Below, piece after piece: positions 25,786 through 33,633 of a DNA stretch of 44,823 bases. A program made the position numbers and the translations under genes. The DNA comes from Nitrospira sp. (GTDB lineage: Bacteria > Nitrospirota > Nitrospiria > Nitrospirales > Nitrospiraceae). The DNA is taken from contig SWDH01000042.1 in NCBI GenBank assembly GCA_005116945.1, forward strand, positions 173,583-218,405, read 5' to 3'. Each line of letters starts with the position of its first letter. The stretch's first letter is position 1. Below the pieces are notes generated by a model that saw nothing but the letters and a program-made list of their open reading frames with translations, had not been told where the DNA came from and made no database searches.

Positions 25786-26514
25786 CTACTTCCATCCTTC
25801 TCCATTCGTGCCTCCTCCGAACCCTCCGAAGTTTCCCCCAAAGCCTCCCTGCCCTGTTCCCCAATACTCCCCTTTTTGAATTCGCCTGTAGGGATGCCGG
25901 AGGTCGGGCCGGCTAATCCACCAAAAGAATACCAACGCGCTCATGCCTGTAAAGATGGCGAGCCCGAGCCCCAAGCCTTTAGAGTGTTTCCTCGAAAAAT
26001 CGCCGACGCGTATTTCCTGTGCAGGTGACGCCAGCGCCACCACAGTAAGATAGAGGCCTTCGCCGAAATGTCCCAACTCAATCGACGGCTGCAAGCTTTC
26101 ATGCCCGACTTGATTGACCACCGCTGGAGTAATCACAGGCAACATCTGCCGGCCCAGCGTGATCGCAGCCTGTCGTTCCTGCACTGCGACCAGCACCATC
26201 ATGCCATGGTCCTGTTGCGTCGATCCGATTCCCCACTTTTCATAGAGTGCCGTTGCATAGTCGTTGGCCGACGCAAACGGCTTAATAGTCGGAACGGTCA
26301 CCACCACCATTTCCACGCCGGTCTTCCGCTCAAGATCCTGACAGACGGACCGGATGCGCTCTTTCCAGTCCCCATCGATCGCCTGCGCATGGTCGCTCAC
26401 ATAGCCTTGAGGCCCCGGCAACTGAATCTTAGGCCGTTCATAGAACGTAGCCTGGGCCAGGCCCTCAACGACGACTAGGCAAAGTAGCATTGCCATGCTG
26501 AGGATCTTCGTCAT
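25786..26514 (-). CDS. TPM-domain envelope protein
   Basis: This 242-residue protein has a signal peptide (SMAMLLCLVVVEGLAQA), then a TPM (TLP18.3/Psb32/MOLO-1) domain: 'GYVSDHAQAIDGDWKERI', 'KTGVEMVVVTVPTIKPF', 'NDYATALYEKWGIGSTQQDH', 'GMMVLVAVQERQAAITLG'. One C-terminal membrane helix follows ('LGLGLAIFTGMSALVFFWWI') and then a Gly/Phe-rich tail (GGFGGNFGGFGGG). TPM proteins such as YgcG sit in the envelope and may act on phosphoesters or in photosystem/membrane maintenance; a precise role is unknown. It is translated from an ATG overlapping the upstream gene's stop (ATGA), the third gene of a coupled operon. Confidence 0.85.
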   Translation of the reverse strand: MTKILSMAMLLCLVVVEGLAQATFYERPKIQLPGPQGYVSDHAQAIDGDWKERIRSVCQDLERKTGVEMVVVTVPTIKPFASANDYATALYEKWGIGSTQQDHGMMVLVAVQERQAAITLGRQMLPVITPAVVNQVGHESLQPSIELGHFGEGLYLTVVALASPAQEIRVGDFSRKHSKGLGLGLAIFTGMSALVFFWWISRPDLRHPYRRIQKGEYWGTGQGGFGGNFGGFGGGTNGEGWK

Positions 26515-27284
26515 CGCGGCTCCAACTGAGGCAATTGCTCAACGGCGCGAGCGACCAATATTGTGGCCTGCAGGTACCGGTCGAAGAGACGAGGCACTTC
26601 GTGAGGCCCGAGAGAAATCTGTCCGCGCTTGAGCAACCAGGCGTCCAGCAAGCCCTGCAGATCCAGGTTCAACTGCTCGCCGACGTCTGAGATCACCGCA
26701 TCTGAGCGAGAGAGAGGGGGCCGCCCAAGAAGGCGTCGAACTCCGCGCAGCAGAGGAATCGTTGAGGTAATCGAAAGCGGCAGCAAAATCGTCGTGGCTT
26801 CGCTACTTCCGTCTCCTTCGATATAGCGCTGACGCAGCCGTAACATATGACTCGTCAAACCCTGGACGACGGCCTCTTTCAGCCGATCGGCCTTCACGTG
26901 GAAACCAATGAAGGGATCCCGCCCATCGAGAACGCGGTGTTGCTCCTGGATTTCTAGAAACTCGAGTGGAAAGACCGCTGCCGACATGCGCAATTCCTCT
27001 TCCGTCAGAAAGAGGGGAACCACAACCTGCTCTTGACTCCATCGACGGTGCAACAGGCTGTACTGCTTCAGGACGGCACTGTCGATGGCCGAGACGAGAA
27101 GGAGGATATTCAGGTTTGACCGACCTTTGAGAAATTCCCCCCTGACGGCGCTGCCGTAGAGCAATAAGCCTTCCAGCTGATCTCCGAATGTCGCTTTGAC
27201 CTCCTTCACATAAGTCTGCAGCAGCGTCTGCGTCTCATTCGACAATCCATCGATCACACGTTCAGCCAACCCTATGTTTCTCAT
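26511..27284 (-). CDS. Nucleotidyltransferase-fold protein lacking catalytic acids
   Basis: This 257-residue protein has at residues 31-60 the nucleotidyltransferase signature 'LEGLLLYGSAVRGEFLKGRS' followed by NLNILLLV. In active enzymes GS is followed by a D-x-D pair that binds Mg; here both positions are Asn (N-L-N), so catalysis is unlikely. The remainder is helical ('LKEAVVQGLTSHMLRLRQRY', 'LNLDLQGLLDAWLLKRG'). It overlaps the monooxygenase stop and the TPM start by 4 nt each, so the three proteins are made together. It may bind nucleotide or act as a structural partner. The Asn codons are seen directly in the DNA (AAC, AAT). Confidence 0.75.
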   Translation of the reverse strand: MRNIGLAERVIDGLSNETQTLLQTYVKEVKATFGDQLEGLLLYGSAVRGEFLKGRSNLNILLLVSAIDSAVLKQYSLLHRRWSQEQVVVPLFLTEEELRMSAAVFPLEFLEIQEQHRVLDGRDPFIGFHVKADRLKEAVVQGLTSHMLRLRQRYIEGDGSSEATTILLPLSITSTIPLLRGVRRLLGRPPLSRSDAVISDVGEQLNLDLQGLLDAWLLKRGQISLGPHEVPRLFDRYLQATILVARAVEQLPQLEPR

Positions 27285-28558
27285 AATGACATCGGATGTG
27301 GGGATCTCTCATGGGCGCGAATATCTGGAAGCAACCCCGCGGCAATCGCACGATCGATCCGATTAAACGGAGGCATAGTCCGCAGCCCCGCCGTGGTCGA
27401 CAGAACCTGATAGCGAAGCCGCGCGTTCCGATCCAGCGTCTGAAACACACGATCGCGCAAGAACGCGACCACAGGATTCTTCGTATTCCAATAGAACACT
27501 TGTTGATCGGCCAGTTGCTGTAGCATCGTGACCTGTGGCCGCCTAGCCCGTTCAAATTCTTTCAATCTGACAGCGGAATAGTCCTGATCGGCAAGACAAC
27601 CAGGCAAGAGATCTGCCAGCGCCATGGCATCGACCATCGCCTGCATGCGCCCCTGTGAAGCATGCGGATTCATTGCATGGGCGGCATCGCCGATCAGCAC
27701 CGCCCCATCAGCCACCCAGGTTGGTGTTCGTATCCGCCCGGTCGGCATATAGGCGGTCTGCCCCCAATCGTTCAGACCGCGAAAGAGTCTGGAAAATTGG
27801 GGCGCAATCTGGCTCCACGTCTGTTGTAACGCTGCGAGACCCCGCTGCTTCACAGTCTCCATCGAATCCTTGGGAATCATGTAAAAGAGATAGGCCTTAT
27901 TTCCCGTCGCTGGAAAGATTCCCAAAATGGTCCTGTCCCCAACATAGTAGAACGATTCCGATACCGGCTCATCCGATTCGAGAATCGCAATCAGATACCC
28001 GTCAGGATAGAGATAGAGGTCGGCAGGAATGTTCAGCGCCTCACGCACTTTTGAAAAGGCGCCATCGGCACCGACGACAATTTTTGCACGGATCGTATGT
28101 GTGCCTTCCGGCCCCTGAGTGGATAATCCCACCACCTGATTACCTTCACGGACCAGCCCTGAGAATGAGGTCCCGTAGCGCAATGTCACACTCGTATGCT
28201 GCTGTACCGCCGCGACAATGGCATGATGGGCCACGTTGGGCAAGGTCACGATGGCGCGATTGTAGGGCGGAGGTAGGTCGCCATAGTCGATGCTGCAGAG
28301 GCGCGTCCCTCCGGCCCGGCAAAAATGAAAGAGCCGCACAGATCGCGTGGCATCTGCCGGCAATGACTGCAATACACCCAAACGATCGAGTACGCGCTGT
28401 CCGTTCGGTTGGAGAATTTCTCCCCGCAAGCCCTTGGGTGGGCCAGTCGCCTGATCTAATACGACGGTGCGGATCCCTTGCTTCGCCAATGCTAGGGCCA
28501 AGACGGCTCCGCCACCTCCTGCCCCCACCACCGCAACGTCGGTTTCTTCAGTCATCAC
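27281..28558 (-). CDS. FAD-dependent monooxygenase (UbiH/PHBH family)
   Basis: This 425-residue group A flavin monooxygenase begins with the Rossmann motif 'VAVVGAGGGGAVLALALAKQ' at 7-26, then 'LRGEILQPNGQRVLDRLGVL'. The second FAD/NAD(P)H contact is 'KIVVGADGAFSKVREAL', and the third 'GAVLIGDAAHAMNPHASQGR' with 'MQAMVDAMALAD' after it. The end is basic/helical. These enzymes hydroxylate or reduce aromatic, quinone or isoprenoid substrates; the substrate here is not predictable. The start is GTG 28558 or ATG 28555, one codon later. It is the first gene of an operon with the nucleotidyltransferase-like and TPM genes (4-nt overlaps). Confidence 0.88.
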   Translation of the reverse strand: MMTEETDVAVVGAGGGGAVLALALAKQGIRTVVLDQATGPPKGLRGEILQPNGQRVLDRLGVLQSLPADATRSVRLFHFCRAGGTRLCSIDYGDLPPPYNRAIVTLPNVAHHAIVAAVQQHTSVTLRYGTSFSGLVREGNQVVGLSTQGPEGTHTIRAKIVVGADGAFSKVREALNIPADLYLYPDGYLIAILESDEPVSESFYYVGDRTILGIFPATGNKAYLFYMIPKDSMETVKQRGLAALQQTWSQIAPQFSRLFRGLNDWGQTAYMPTGRIRTPTWVADGAVLIGDAAHAMNPHASQGRMQAMVDAMALADLLPGCLADQDYSAVRLKEFERARRPQVTMLQQLADQQVFYWNTKNPVVAFLRDRVFQTLDRNARLRYQVLSTTAGLRTMPPFNRIDRAIAAGLLPDIRAHERSPHPMSL

Positions 28559-28690
28559 ATCTCACACAGATAGGCGACGGTCGAAATTGAGGCAGCGAAT
28601 GGACATGCACCATCATTCCCGTTTCATGCTCCATCTTCCTCAATCGCAGCCTGCATCTCAACCTTTTCGTTTATTCTCCTTCGCCGAATA

Positions 28691-28884
28691 CCCCGTAGCT
28701 CGCTACGGGGATGCCCGGCCTTCGCAGCCGAAGCGGCTGCTTCGGCGGAGTAGGCAAGGCGTGGAGAACCCTCCGTAGCCTTGGCAAATGAGGGTAGCGG
28801 CTTCTGAGAGTTTCGCAAGATACCCCGCAGCTTCCAGCCTTCGTAGCCGAAGTGGCTACTTCGGCGGAGTAGGCTGCTGCGGGG
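28691..28884. repeat. REP-like tandem hairpins
   Basis: There are two copies of GCCTTCG(C/T)AGCCGAAG(C/T)GGCT(G/A)CTTCGGCGGAGTAGGC-type sequence, at about 28718-28755 and 28837-28874. Each can fold on itself. The second sits inside a longer stem CCCCGCAGC...GCTGCGGGG (28823-28884). A further dyad, CCCCGTAG-CTCG-CTACGGGG, begins the array. It lies just past the PLD gene stop. This is a different family from the 120-bp elements in the same window. Confidence 0.75.
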
Positions 28885-28888
28885 AGTT

Positions 28889-29461
28889 TCATTTCCAATT
28901 CCGATATCGCGTGCGATCTTTCCACATCGCGAGGAACTTGTCACGGGCCTGGACCGTAATCGCGTGGTCAGTAATGATGTCCAGTCGCTCATCGTTATAG
29001 CGATTGCCGCTCGTCGTATGATTCATCGAGCCCGTCGTATTCACTTCATCATCAATGACAACCTGTTTCAGATGCATCAGCCCATCGTGCTCATTCACGA
29101 GAATCGGGATACCAGCCAAATGGAGCGTATGGAGCGCCGTGCGTTGTTTGACATCCTCGGTGCGCTGCCGATCAGTGATCAGCCGCACGTCAACTCCCCG
29201 CTTCTTTGCTGCGACCATGGCCTCCACCGCGCGCGGAGACGTTAACCCATAGGCCGCCACATAGAGATAGCGCGTGGCCTGTCGATAGAGCGCAGTGAGA
29301 CGATCGAGTGGTGCGTCGTCAGGGCCGTAATAGACCTCCACCGTCGCGCCCCACCCAACCCCGAAAGACGCCATAAGCGACAGGACGATGAGAGCCCACA
29401 CCAGGGCGACCCGGCGAGACCTGACCGCGTTCACCGGCGGCAGATGGTGGGCCGAGGTCAT
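28889..29461 (-). CDS. Phospholipase-D-family (Nuc-like) exported protein
   Basis: This 190-residue protein is preceded by a membrane/signal segment (VALVWALIVLSLMASFGVGW). The PLD half-site is 'HLKQVVIDDEVNTTGSMNHT' (HxKx4D with Gly-Ser following). Also present are 'TRYLYVAAYGLTSPRAVEAM' and 'GVDVRLITDRQRTEDVKQRT'. Short single-HKD proteins such as Nuc/bfil work as dimers and cut DNA or phosphodiesters. Export points to an envelope or external nuclease/phospholipase. Its ATG overlaps the upstream gene's stop by 4 nt (ATGA), so it is co-translated with that protein. The REP-like hairpin array abuts its stop codon. Confidence 0.85.
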   Translation of the reverse strand: MTSAHHLPPVNAVRSRRVALVWALIVLSLMASFGVGWGATVEVYYGPDDAPLDRLTALYRQATRYLYVAAYGLTSPRAVEAMVAAKKRGVDVRLITDRQRTEDVKQRTALHTLHLAGIPILVNEHDGLMHLKQVVIDDEVNTTGSMNHTTSGNRYNDERLDIITDHAITVQARDKFLAMWKDRTRYRNWK

Positions 29462-29922
29462 TCGAGCTCGAATAACATCTTGAAATGATCGTCAGTCGTC
29501 TCCCAGGCCTGAGGAGCCGAGGTAGCAAGCCACTGTTGTAGAAATTGCTTTTGGCCAGGGGTGAGTAGTTGTTTAATCTGGTGAGACCGCCCTTGGAGAG
29601 GCTGCAGAAACCCTACCCGCTTCTGGAAATCCAGTGTCGCGGTGCGGACATACATGTTTGTGAAGGCTGTCGGAATGTCATCCTCTCCATCGCCCTGAAT
29701 CCAAACCGATAAAAACTTCTCTAACTGGAGACCCGTGCTATCCATGGCGGGATCCGTATCGTGGAAGAGCTCGTTTTCAGATTCTTCGAGCGGAAGAGCC
29801 TCTGCGGACCTGAACATGAAATTGTGTTTCCACATGTCATCGTGCGTCCAAATGGTGGCATAGTGGCGGCGGATTGCAGACAAAGTCAAGCCGAGAGACC
29901 TCTGGTTTCGTTGCCTTGACAT
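29458..29922 (-). CDS. Protein of unknown function coupled to PLD gene
   Basis: This is 154 residues from ATG 29922; a TTG two codons earlier is possible. No signal peptide is seen. There is a helix-rich start ('RSLGLTLSAIRRHYATIW'), then 'ELFHDTDPAMDSTGLQLEKF', 'LSVWIQGDGEDDIPTAFTNM' and 'LLTPGQKQFLQQWLATSAPQ'. No family is recognised. The end carries acidic 'DDHFKMLFELE'. It begins next to an inverted repeat (29923-29930) shared with the divergent sulfur cluster, so both may be controlled from the same region. Confidence 0.5.
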   Translation of the reverse strand: MSRQRNQRSLGLTLSAIRRHYATIWTHDDMWKHNFMFRSAEALPLEESENELFHDTDPAMDSTGLQLEKFLSVWIQGDGEDDIPTAFTNMYVRTATLDFQKRVGFLQPLQGRSHQIKQLLTPGQKQFLQQWLATSAPQAWETTDDHFKMLFELE

Positions 29923-29971
29923 TGGCAAAGTCGCTTTGATAGCGTGTTGAAATTGTTTAATTTCTTTGCCA
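29923..29971 (+). promoter_or_regulatory. Promoter framed by an inverted repeat, upstream of the sulfur cluster
   Basis: TTGATA (29936-29941) and TAATTT (29958-29963), spaced 16 bp, form a plausible sigma70 promoter for the thiS-like gene. It is framed by a perfect 8-bp inverted repeat TGGCAAAG (29923-29930) / CTTTGCCA (29964-29971), a possible operator or looped repressor site. The left arm touches the start of the divergent gene. Read by eye; no known regulator consensus is claimed. Confidence 0.45.
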
Positions 29972-29986
29972 GGTTAGGAGTCTTCA

Positions 29987-30187
29987 ATGCAGATCACAAT
30001 CAATGGGAAGACAGAAGAGGTTCCAGGGGGAACGGTCCTCGATCTTCTACAGGCCAAGAAAATTGAACCACAAATGGTTGCGGTCGAAGTCAACGACACG
30101 GTCTTGGACCGGAATCACCTTGCCACCACCAGTCTGAACAACGGCGACCGGGTTGAGTTCCTGTTTTATATGGGAGGTGGCCGGTGA
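29987..30187 (+). CDS. thiS: ThiS-like ubiquitin-fold sulfur carrier with extended tail
   Basis: This 66-residue beta-grasp protein begins 'MQITINGKTEEVPGGTVLD' and continues 'VAVEVNDTVLDRNHLATTSL', 'NNGDRVEFLFYMGGGR'. The pattern fits ThiS/MoaD carriers activated by an E1-like enzyme and thiocarboxylated at the terminal Gly. It ends GGGR, with an extra Arg after the glycine run, so the thiocarboxylate site is not exposed until the Arg is removed. The ribosome site AGGAG is good. The next gene starts with GTG overlapping the TGA (GTGA), so coupling may explain the extra codon. Cluster context points to cysteine or thiamine sulfur transfer rather than molybdopterin. Confidence 0.82.
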   Translation: MQITINGKTEEVPGGTVLDLLQAKKIEPQMVAVEVNDTVLDRNHLATTSLNNGDRVEFLFYMGGGR

Positions 30188-31113
30188 CGAGCACCCTGCA
30201 TAAAGACATTACCGAACTCATCGGACGGACTCCCCTCGTCCGCCTGAACCGGTTGTCCCCTGTTGGCGGGGCGACAATCTATGGAAAAGTCGAGTTCTTT
30301 AATCCCGGCGGAAGCGTCAAGGATCGCATTTGTCTCAATATGATCGACGAGGCAGAGCGCCTTGGCGCGTTAAAGCCTGGCGGTACGATTGTAGAGCCGA
30401 CCAGTGGAAACACCGGAATCGGCCTGGCATTAGTCGCGGCAGTCCGTGGTTATAAGTTGATTCTCGTCATGCCGGAGAGCATGAGCATGGAGCGGGCAAG
30501 CCTCTTGTCGTCCTATGGCGCACAGCTCGTGTTGACGCCGGCTTGGGAAGGCATGAAGGGTGCGATTCGCGAGGCTGAAAGCATCATTGCGCAGAACCCG
30601 TCATATTTTATGCCGGATCAGTTTTCCAACCCAGCCAACCCGGCTATGCATAAAAAGACCACGGCGATCGAGATTCTTGAGTCGCTGAACGGAAAGATCG
30701 ATGCATTTGTAGCAGCAGTGGGGACTGGCGGCACCATTACCGGGTGCGGAGAACTGTTCAAAGAGCGGAATTCCAACGTGCAGGTCGTCGCAGTTGAACC
30801 GGCTGGATCACCGGTCTTATCAGGCGGAGAGCCAGGGCCCCATAAAATTCAAGGCATCGGCGCGGGCTTCATCCCGAAAGTCTTGAACCGGACCATTATC
30901 GATCGCGTCATAACCGTAACCGATGACGAAGCTTATCAAACGGCCAAACAGCTCTCGAAAAAAGAAGGCCTCTTGGTGGGAATTTCTGCCGGAGCCAATG
31001 TATTCGCTGCGCAGAAAGTGGCACAAGAGCTTGGATCGGGCAAAAACGTGGTCACCATCTTGTGCGACACAGGCGAGCGATATATCAGCATCGAGAAGTA
31101 TTTCAATATTTAA
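30184..31113 (+). CDS. cysK: PLP-dependent cysteine synthase
   Basis: This 309-residue beta-family PLP enzyme has the internal-aldimine Lys in 'FNPGGSVKDRICLNMIDEAE', a phosphate-binding loop 'VEPTSGNTGIGLALVAAV', and 'GTGGTITGCGELFKER' with the KIQGIGAGFIP motif near residue 220. This combination is O-acetylserine sulfhydrylase type, close to CysK/CysM. It makes cysteine from an activated serine and sulfide or a thiocarboxylated carrier; with a sulfur carrier directly upstream and overlapping (GTGA), the carrier-dependent route is plausible. A GTG start is used. A repeat element follows immediately, starting within the stop codon. Confidence 0.93.
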   Translation: MTSTLHKDITELIGRTPLVRLNRLSPVGGATIYGKVEFFNPGGSVKDRICLNMIDEAERLGALKPGGTIVEPTSGNTGIGLALVAAVRGYKLILVMPESMSMERASLLSSYGAQLVLTPAWEGMKGAIREAESIIAQNPSYFMPDQFSNPANPAMHKKTTAIEILESLNGKIDAFVAAVGTGGTITGCGELFKERNSNVQVVAVEPAGSPVLSGGEPGPHKIQGIGAGFIPKVLNRTIIDRVITVTDDEAYQTAKQLSKKEGLLVGISAGANVFAAQKVAQELGSGKNVVTILCDTGERYISIEKYFNI

Positions 31114-31236
31114 GGATGCTGAAAATGGCTTCCAACTTTGTTCTCGGCTCAAGAAAATCCTCAACGTACCCTCGAGGGTACGCCTCCGGTTTTCTCTCGC
31201 ATGCGGCCTCGTTGGTAAGCCATTTTGAGCATCCTT
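31112..31236 (+). repeat. Dispersed inverted-repeat element, copy 2
   Basis: The 20-bp ends are AAGGATGCTgAAAATGGCTT and AAGCCATTTTgAGCATCCTT, with one mismatch. The centre carries CCTCAACGTACCC / GGGTACGCCTCC. It separates the cysteine synthase stop from the first E1-like gene within the sulfur cluster and overlaps the cysK stop codon by two bases. Confidence 0.85.
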
Positions 31237-31258
31237 TTGGATTCGCTACCTAATTGCC

Positions 31259-32071
31259 ATGGAATTTACCGAAGATCAGATAAGCCGCTACAGCCGCCAC
31301 ATTCTTCTGCCGGAGGTTGGTGGGAAGGGGCAAAAAAAGATCGCCAAGGCCAAGGTTCTCCTGGTCGGCGCAGGAGGTCTTGGCTCGCCGGCAGCGCTCT
31401 ATTTGGCGGCAGCCGGTATCGGCACCATCGGCCTCATCGATAGCGATGTCGTGGACCTGACCAATCTTCAACGGCAGATTCTTCACCATACGTCTGACGT
31501 GGGCCGTCCCAAAGTCTTATCGGGCAAAGAGAAGATCCAGGCGTTGAACCCGGACGTCCAGGTCTCGATGTACGAAGAGCGACTCACGGCCGGCAATGCA
31601 TTGAAGATCATCAACGACTACGACATTGTCATTGATGGGGTCGACAACTTTACAGCCAAGTTTCTGATCAACGACGCCTGTTTTTTTACTGGAAAACCGT
31701 TGGTTCACGGTGGCATCCTTCGTTTCGATGGACGTGTGACGACCATTGTGCCGAAACAATCCGCTTGTTATCGATGCGTCTTTAAGACTCCACCGCCTGC
31801 TGGACTTGTGGCTTCCTGTCAGGAGGCAGGTGTGATCGGCGTATTAGCCGGCATCATTGGCACGATCCAAGCGACTGAGGCCTTGAAACTCATCCTTGGA
31901 ATCGGTCATCCTCTCACAAACAGATTCTTGGATTTCGATGCGCGGAAAACCCTGTTCAGGGAAATTAAAGTGAAACGCAATCCTGACTGTGCGCTGTGCG
32001 GTGCGCATCCGACGATTACGTCACTATTCGATGACGGCGATCCCTTTGCCGGCTGTGCCGTCCGGCCGTAA
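31259..32071 (+). CDS. moeB: E1-like MoeB/ThiF sulfur-carrier adenylyltransferase (first copy)
   Basis: This 270-residue protein activates the C-terminal glycine of ThiS/MoaD-type carriers by adenylation. The ATP site is 'VLLVGAGGLGSPAALYLAAA' with Asp in 'GLIDSDVVDLTNLQRQ' and 'VIDGVDNFTAKFLINDACF'. Zinc Cys pairs are 'CYRC' and 'CALC' near the end, and a catalytic-loop Cys lies in 'LVASCQEAGVIGVLAG'. It ends with an atypical acidic tail 'DDGDPFAGCAVRP'. It is a close relative of the second copy at 33945; both belong to the MoeB/ThiF subgroup without a rhodanese domain. No clear ribosome site is seen after the repeat. Confidence 0.92.
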   Translation: MEFTEDQISRYSRHILLPEVGGKGQKKIAKAKVLLVGAGGLGSPAALYLAAAGIGTIGLIDSDVVDLTNLQRQILHHTSDVGRPKVLSGKEKIQALNPDVQVSMYEERLTAGNALKIINDYDIVIDGVDNFTAKFLINDACFFTGKPLVHGGILRFDGRVTTIVPKQSACYRCVFKTPPPAGLVASCQEAGVIGVLAGIIGTIQATEALKLILGIGHPLTNRFLDFDARKTLFREIKVKRNPDCALCGAHPTITSLFDDGDPFAGCAVRP

Positions 32072-32098
32072 TTATTGATTGAGTGAGGTGGAATCGCC

Positions 32099-33349
32099 AT
32101 GGCCACAATGAAAGCCCTAGTCTGTCGCGAGTGCGGAAAAGAATATCCAACGAAGGCGATCCATGTCTGCGAAATGTGCTTTGGCCCCCTCGAGGTGAAG
32201 TATAACTACGAGGAGATTAAGAAGAATGTGTCCCGCACAAAAATTCAAGACGGGCCACATAGCATCTGGCGCTATGCTGATCTCCTGCCGGTAGAAGGGC
32301 CGACCTTCCTCGGACCGCATGCCGGGATGACCCCGTTGGTGCGCGCGAAAAATCTTGGCGCCCACCTCGGACTGGATGAACTGTACATCAAGAACGATAC
32401 CGTCAATCATCCCACGCTCTCGTTCAAAGATCGGGTTGTGGCCGTCGCCATTACCAGAGCGCGAGAGTTAGGATTTGAAACGATTGCCTGTGCCTCGACC
32501 GGCAATCTGGCCAATTCCGTCGCCGCCCACGCGGCTGCGGCAGGGATGCGCTGTTACGTGTTTATCCCGGGTGATCTGGAAGCTGCGAAGGTGCTCGGCA
32601 ACTTGATCTACAAACCCAACGTGGTGGAAATCGAAGGCAATTACGACGATGTGAATCGGCTCTGTAGCGAAATCGCCGGCGAGCACGGTTGGGCGTTCGT
32701 CAACATCAATATCCGCCCCTACTATGCGGAAGGCTCGAAGACGTTGGCATTCGAAACCGTCGAACAACTCGGCTGGCGCACGCCAGACCAGGTCGTCATC
32801 CCGATGGCGTCCGGCTCGCTCTTGACCAAAATATGGAAGGGCCTCCACGAAATGAAATACGTGGGATTGATCGATGAGGTTCGGACAAAAATCAACGGGG
32901 CGCAAGCCGAAGGTTGCTCGCCGATCTCTACCGCATTCAAGGCAGGTCGCGATTTCTTCAAACCAGTGAAACCCAAGACCATCGCCAAATCCTTGGCGAT
33001 CGGGAATCCAGCAGACGGGTACTATGCCCTAAAAGCCACGGCAGAGAGCAAAGGCACGATGGACATGGTGACAGACGACGAGGTGGTGGACGGCATCAAG
33101 CTGCTGGCGCAGACGGAAGGAATCTTCGCCGAAACGGCCGGGGGTGTCACAATCGGTGTGCTCCAAAAACTGGTGAAAAACGGCACGATTAAGAAAGGCG
33201 ATCTGACCGTAGCCTATATCACCGGGAACGGTTTAAAAACCCAGGAAGCCGTGATCGATGCCGTCGGACGGCCGGTCCGCATTCAACCAAGTCTGGTTGC
33301 ATTTGAGAAAACATTTAAAATGGGCAAGAACGGTGGTGGTGACGCATGA
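32099..33349 (+). CDS. thrC: Threonine synthase (fold-type II PLP enzyme)
   Basis: This 416-residue enzyme has an N-terminal zinc-ribbon-like CREC...CEMC, then the PLP Lys in '[20 protein letters not shown]', '[19 protein letters not shown]' and '[20 protein letters not shown]'. The phosphate-binding loop is '[12 protein letters not shown]', and it ends with '[12 protein letters not shown]'. It converts O-phosphohomoserine to threonine. Placement between an E1-like enzyme and a CysO-like carrier is notable, because phosphohomoserine could also accept sulfur to give homocysteine. The RBS (AGTGAGGTGG) is good. The 3' end lies 4 nt into the carrier gene (ATGA overlap at 33346). Confidence 0.9.
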   Translation: MATMKALVCRECGKEYPTKAIHVCEMCFGPLEVKYNYEEIKKNVSRTKIQDGPHSIWRYADLLPVEGPTFLGPHAGMTPLVRAKNLGAHLGLDELYIKNDTVNHPTLSFKDRVVAVAITRARELGFETIACASTGNLANSVAAHAAAAGMRCYVFIPGDLEAAKVLGNLIYKPNVVEIEGNYDDVNRLCSEIAGEHGWAFVNINIRPYYAEGSKTLAFETVEQLGWRTPDQVVIPMASGSLLTKIWKGLHEMKYVGLIDEVRTKINGAQAEGCSPISTAFKAGRDFFKPVKPKTIAKSLAIGNPADGYYALKATAESKGTMDMVTDDEVVDGIKLLAQTEGIFAETAGGVTIGVLQKLVKNGTIKKGDLTVAYITGNGLKTQEAVIDAVGRPVRIQPSLVAFEKTFKMGKNGGGDA

Positions 33350-33633
33350 TTAAAGTTCGCATTCCAACTCCGCTACGCCCGCTGACCAAGGGCCAGGGAG
33401 AGGTTGAAACCAAAGCCGCGAGCGTGCTTGAGATGATCGAGACGCTCAATACCGCGCATCCCGGTATAAAAGATCGCCTCTGCGACGACACGGGTGAGCT
33501 CCGCCGATTCGTGAACATTTACGTCAATGAGGAAGACATTCGATTCCTTAATGGCAAAGAGACGTCGCTCAAAGACGGGGACGAAGTGTCGATCGTCCCC
33601 GCCATTGCAGGAGGTGCATCATGCCACATGTGA
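33346..33633 (+). CDS. cysO: MoaD/CysO-like sulfur carrier with post-diglycine extension
   Basis: This 95-residue beta-grasp protein runs '[20 protein letters not shown]', '[20 protein letters not shown]', '[18 protein letters not shown]', '[16 protein letters not shown]', then ASCHM and stop. Most CysO/MoaD carriers stop at the diglycine; this one runs five residues past it. In other bacteria, HcyS-type carriers with an extra residue are trimmed by a metalloprotease, and the JAMM protein at 34912 could do this. It starts with ATG overlapping the thrC stop (ATGA). The extension overlaps the next gene's start, whose ribosome site is formed by the diglycine codons. Confidence 0.85.
   Translation: MIKVRIPTPLRPLTKGQGEVETKAASVLEMIETLNTAHPGIKDRLCDDTGELRRFVNIYVNEEDIRFLNGKETSLKDGDEVSIVPAIAGGASCHM

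Noticed and set aside
27655-28590. 311-residue plus-strand frame antisense to the monooxygenase
   Set aside because: Arg/Ser/Pro-rich shadow of a clear flavoprotein gene.
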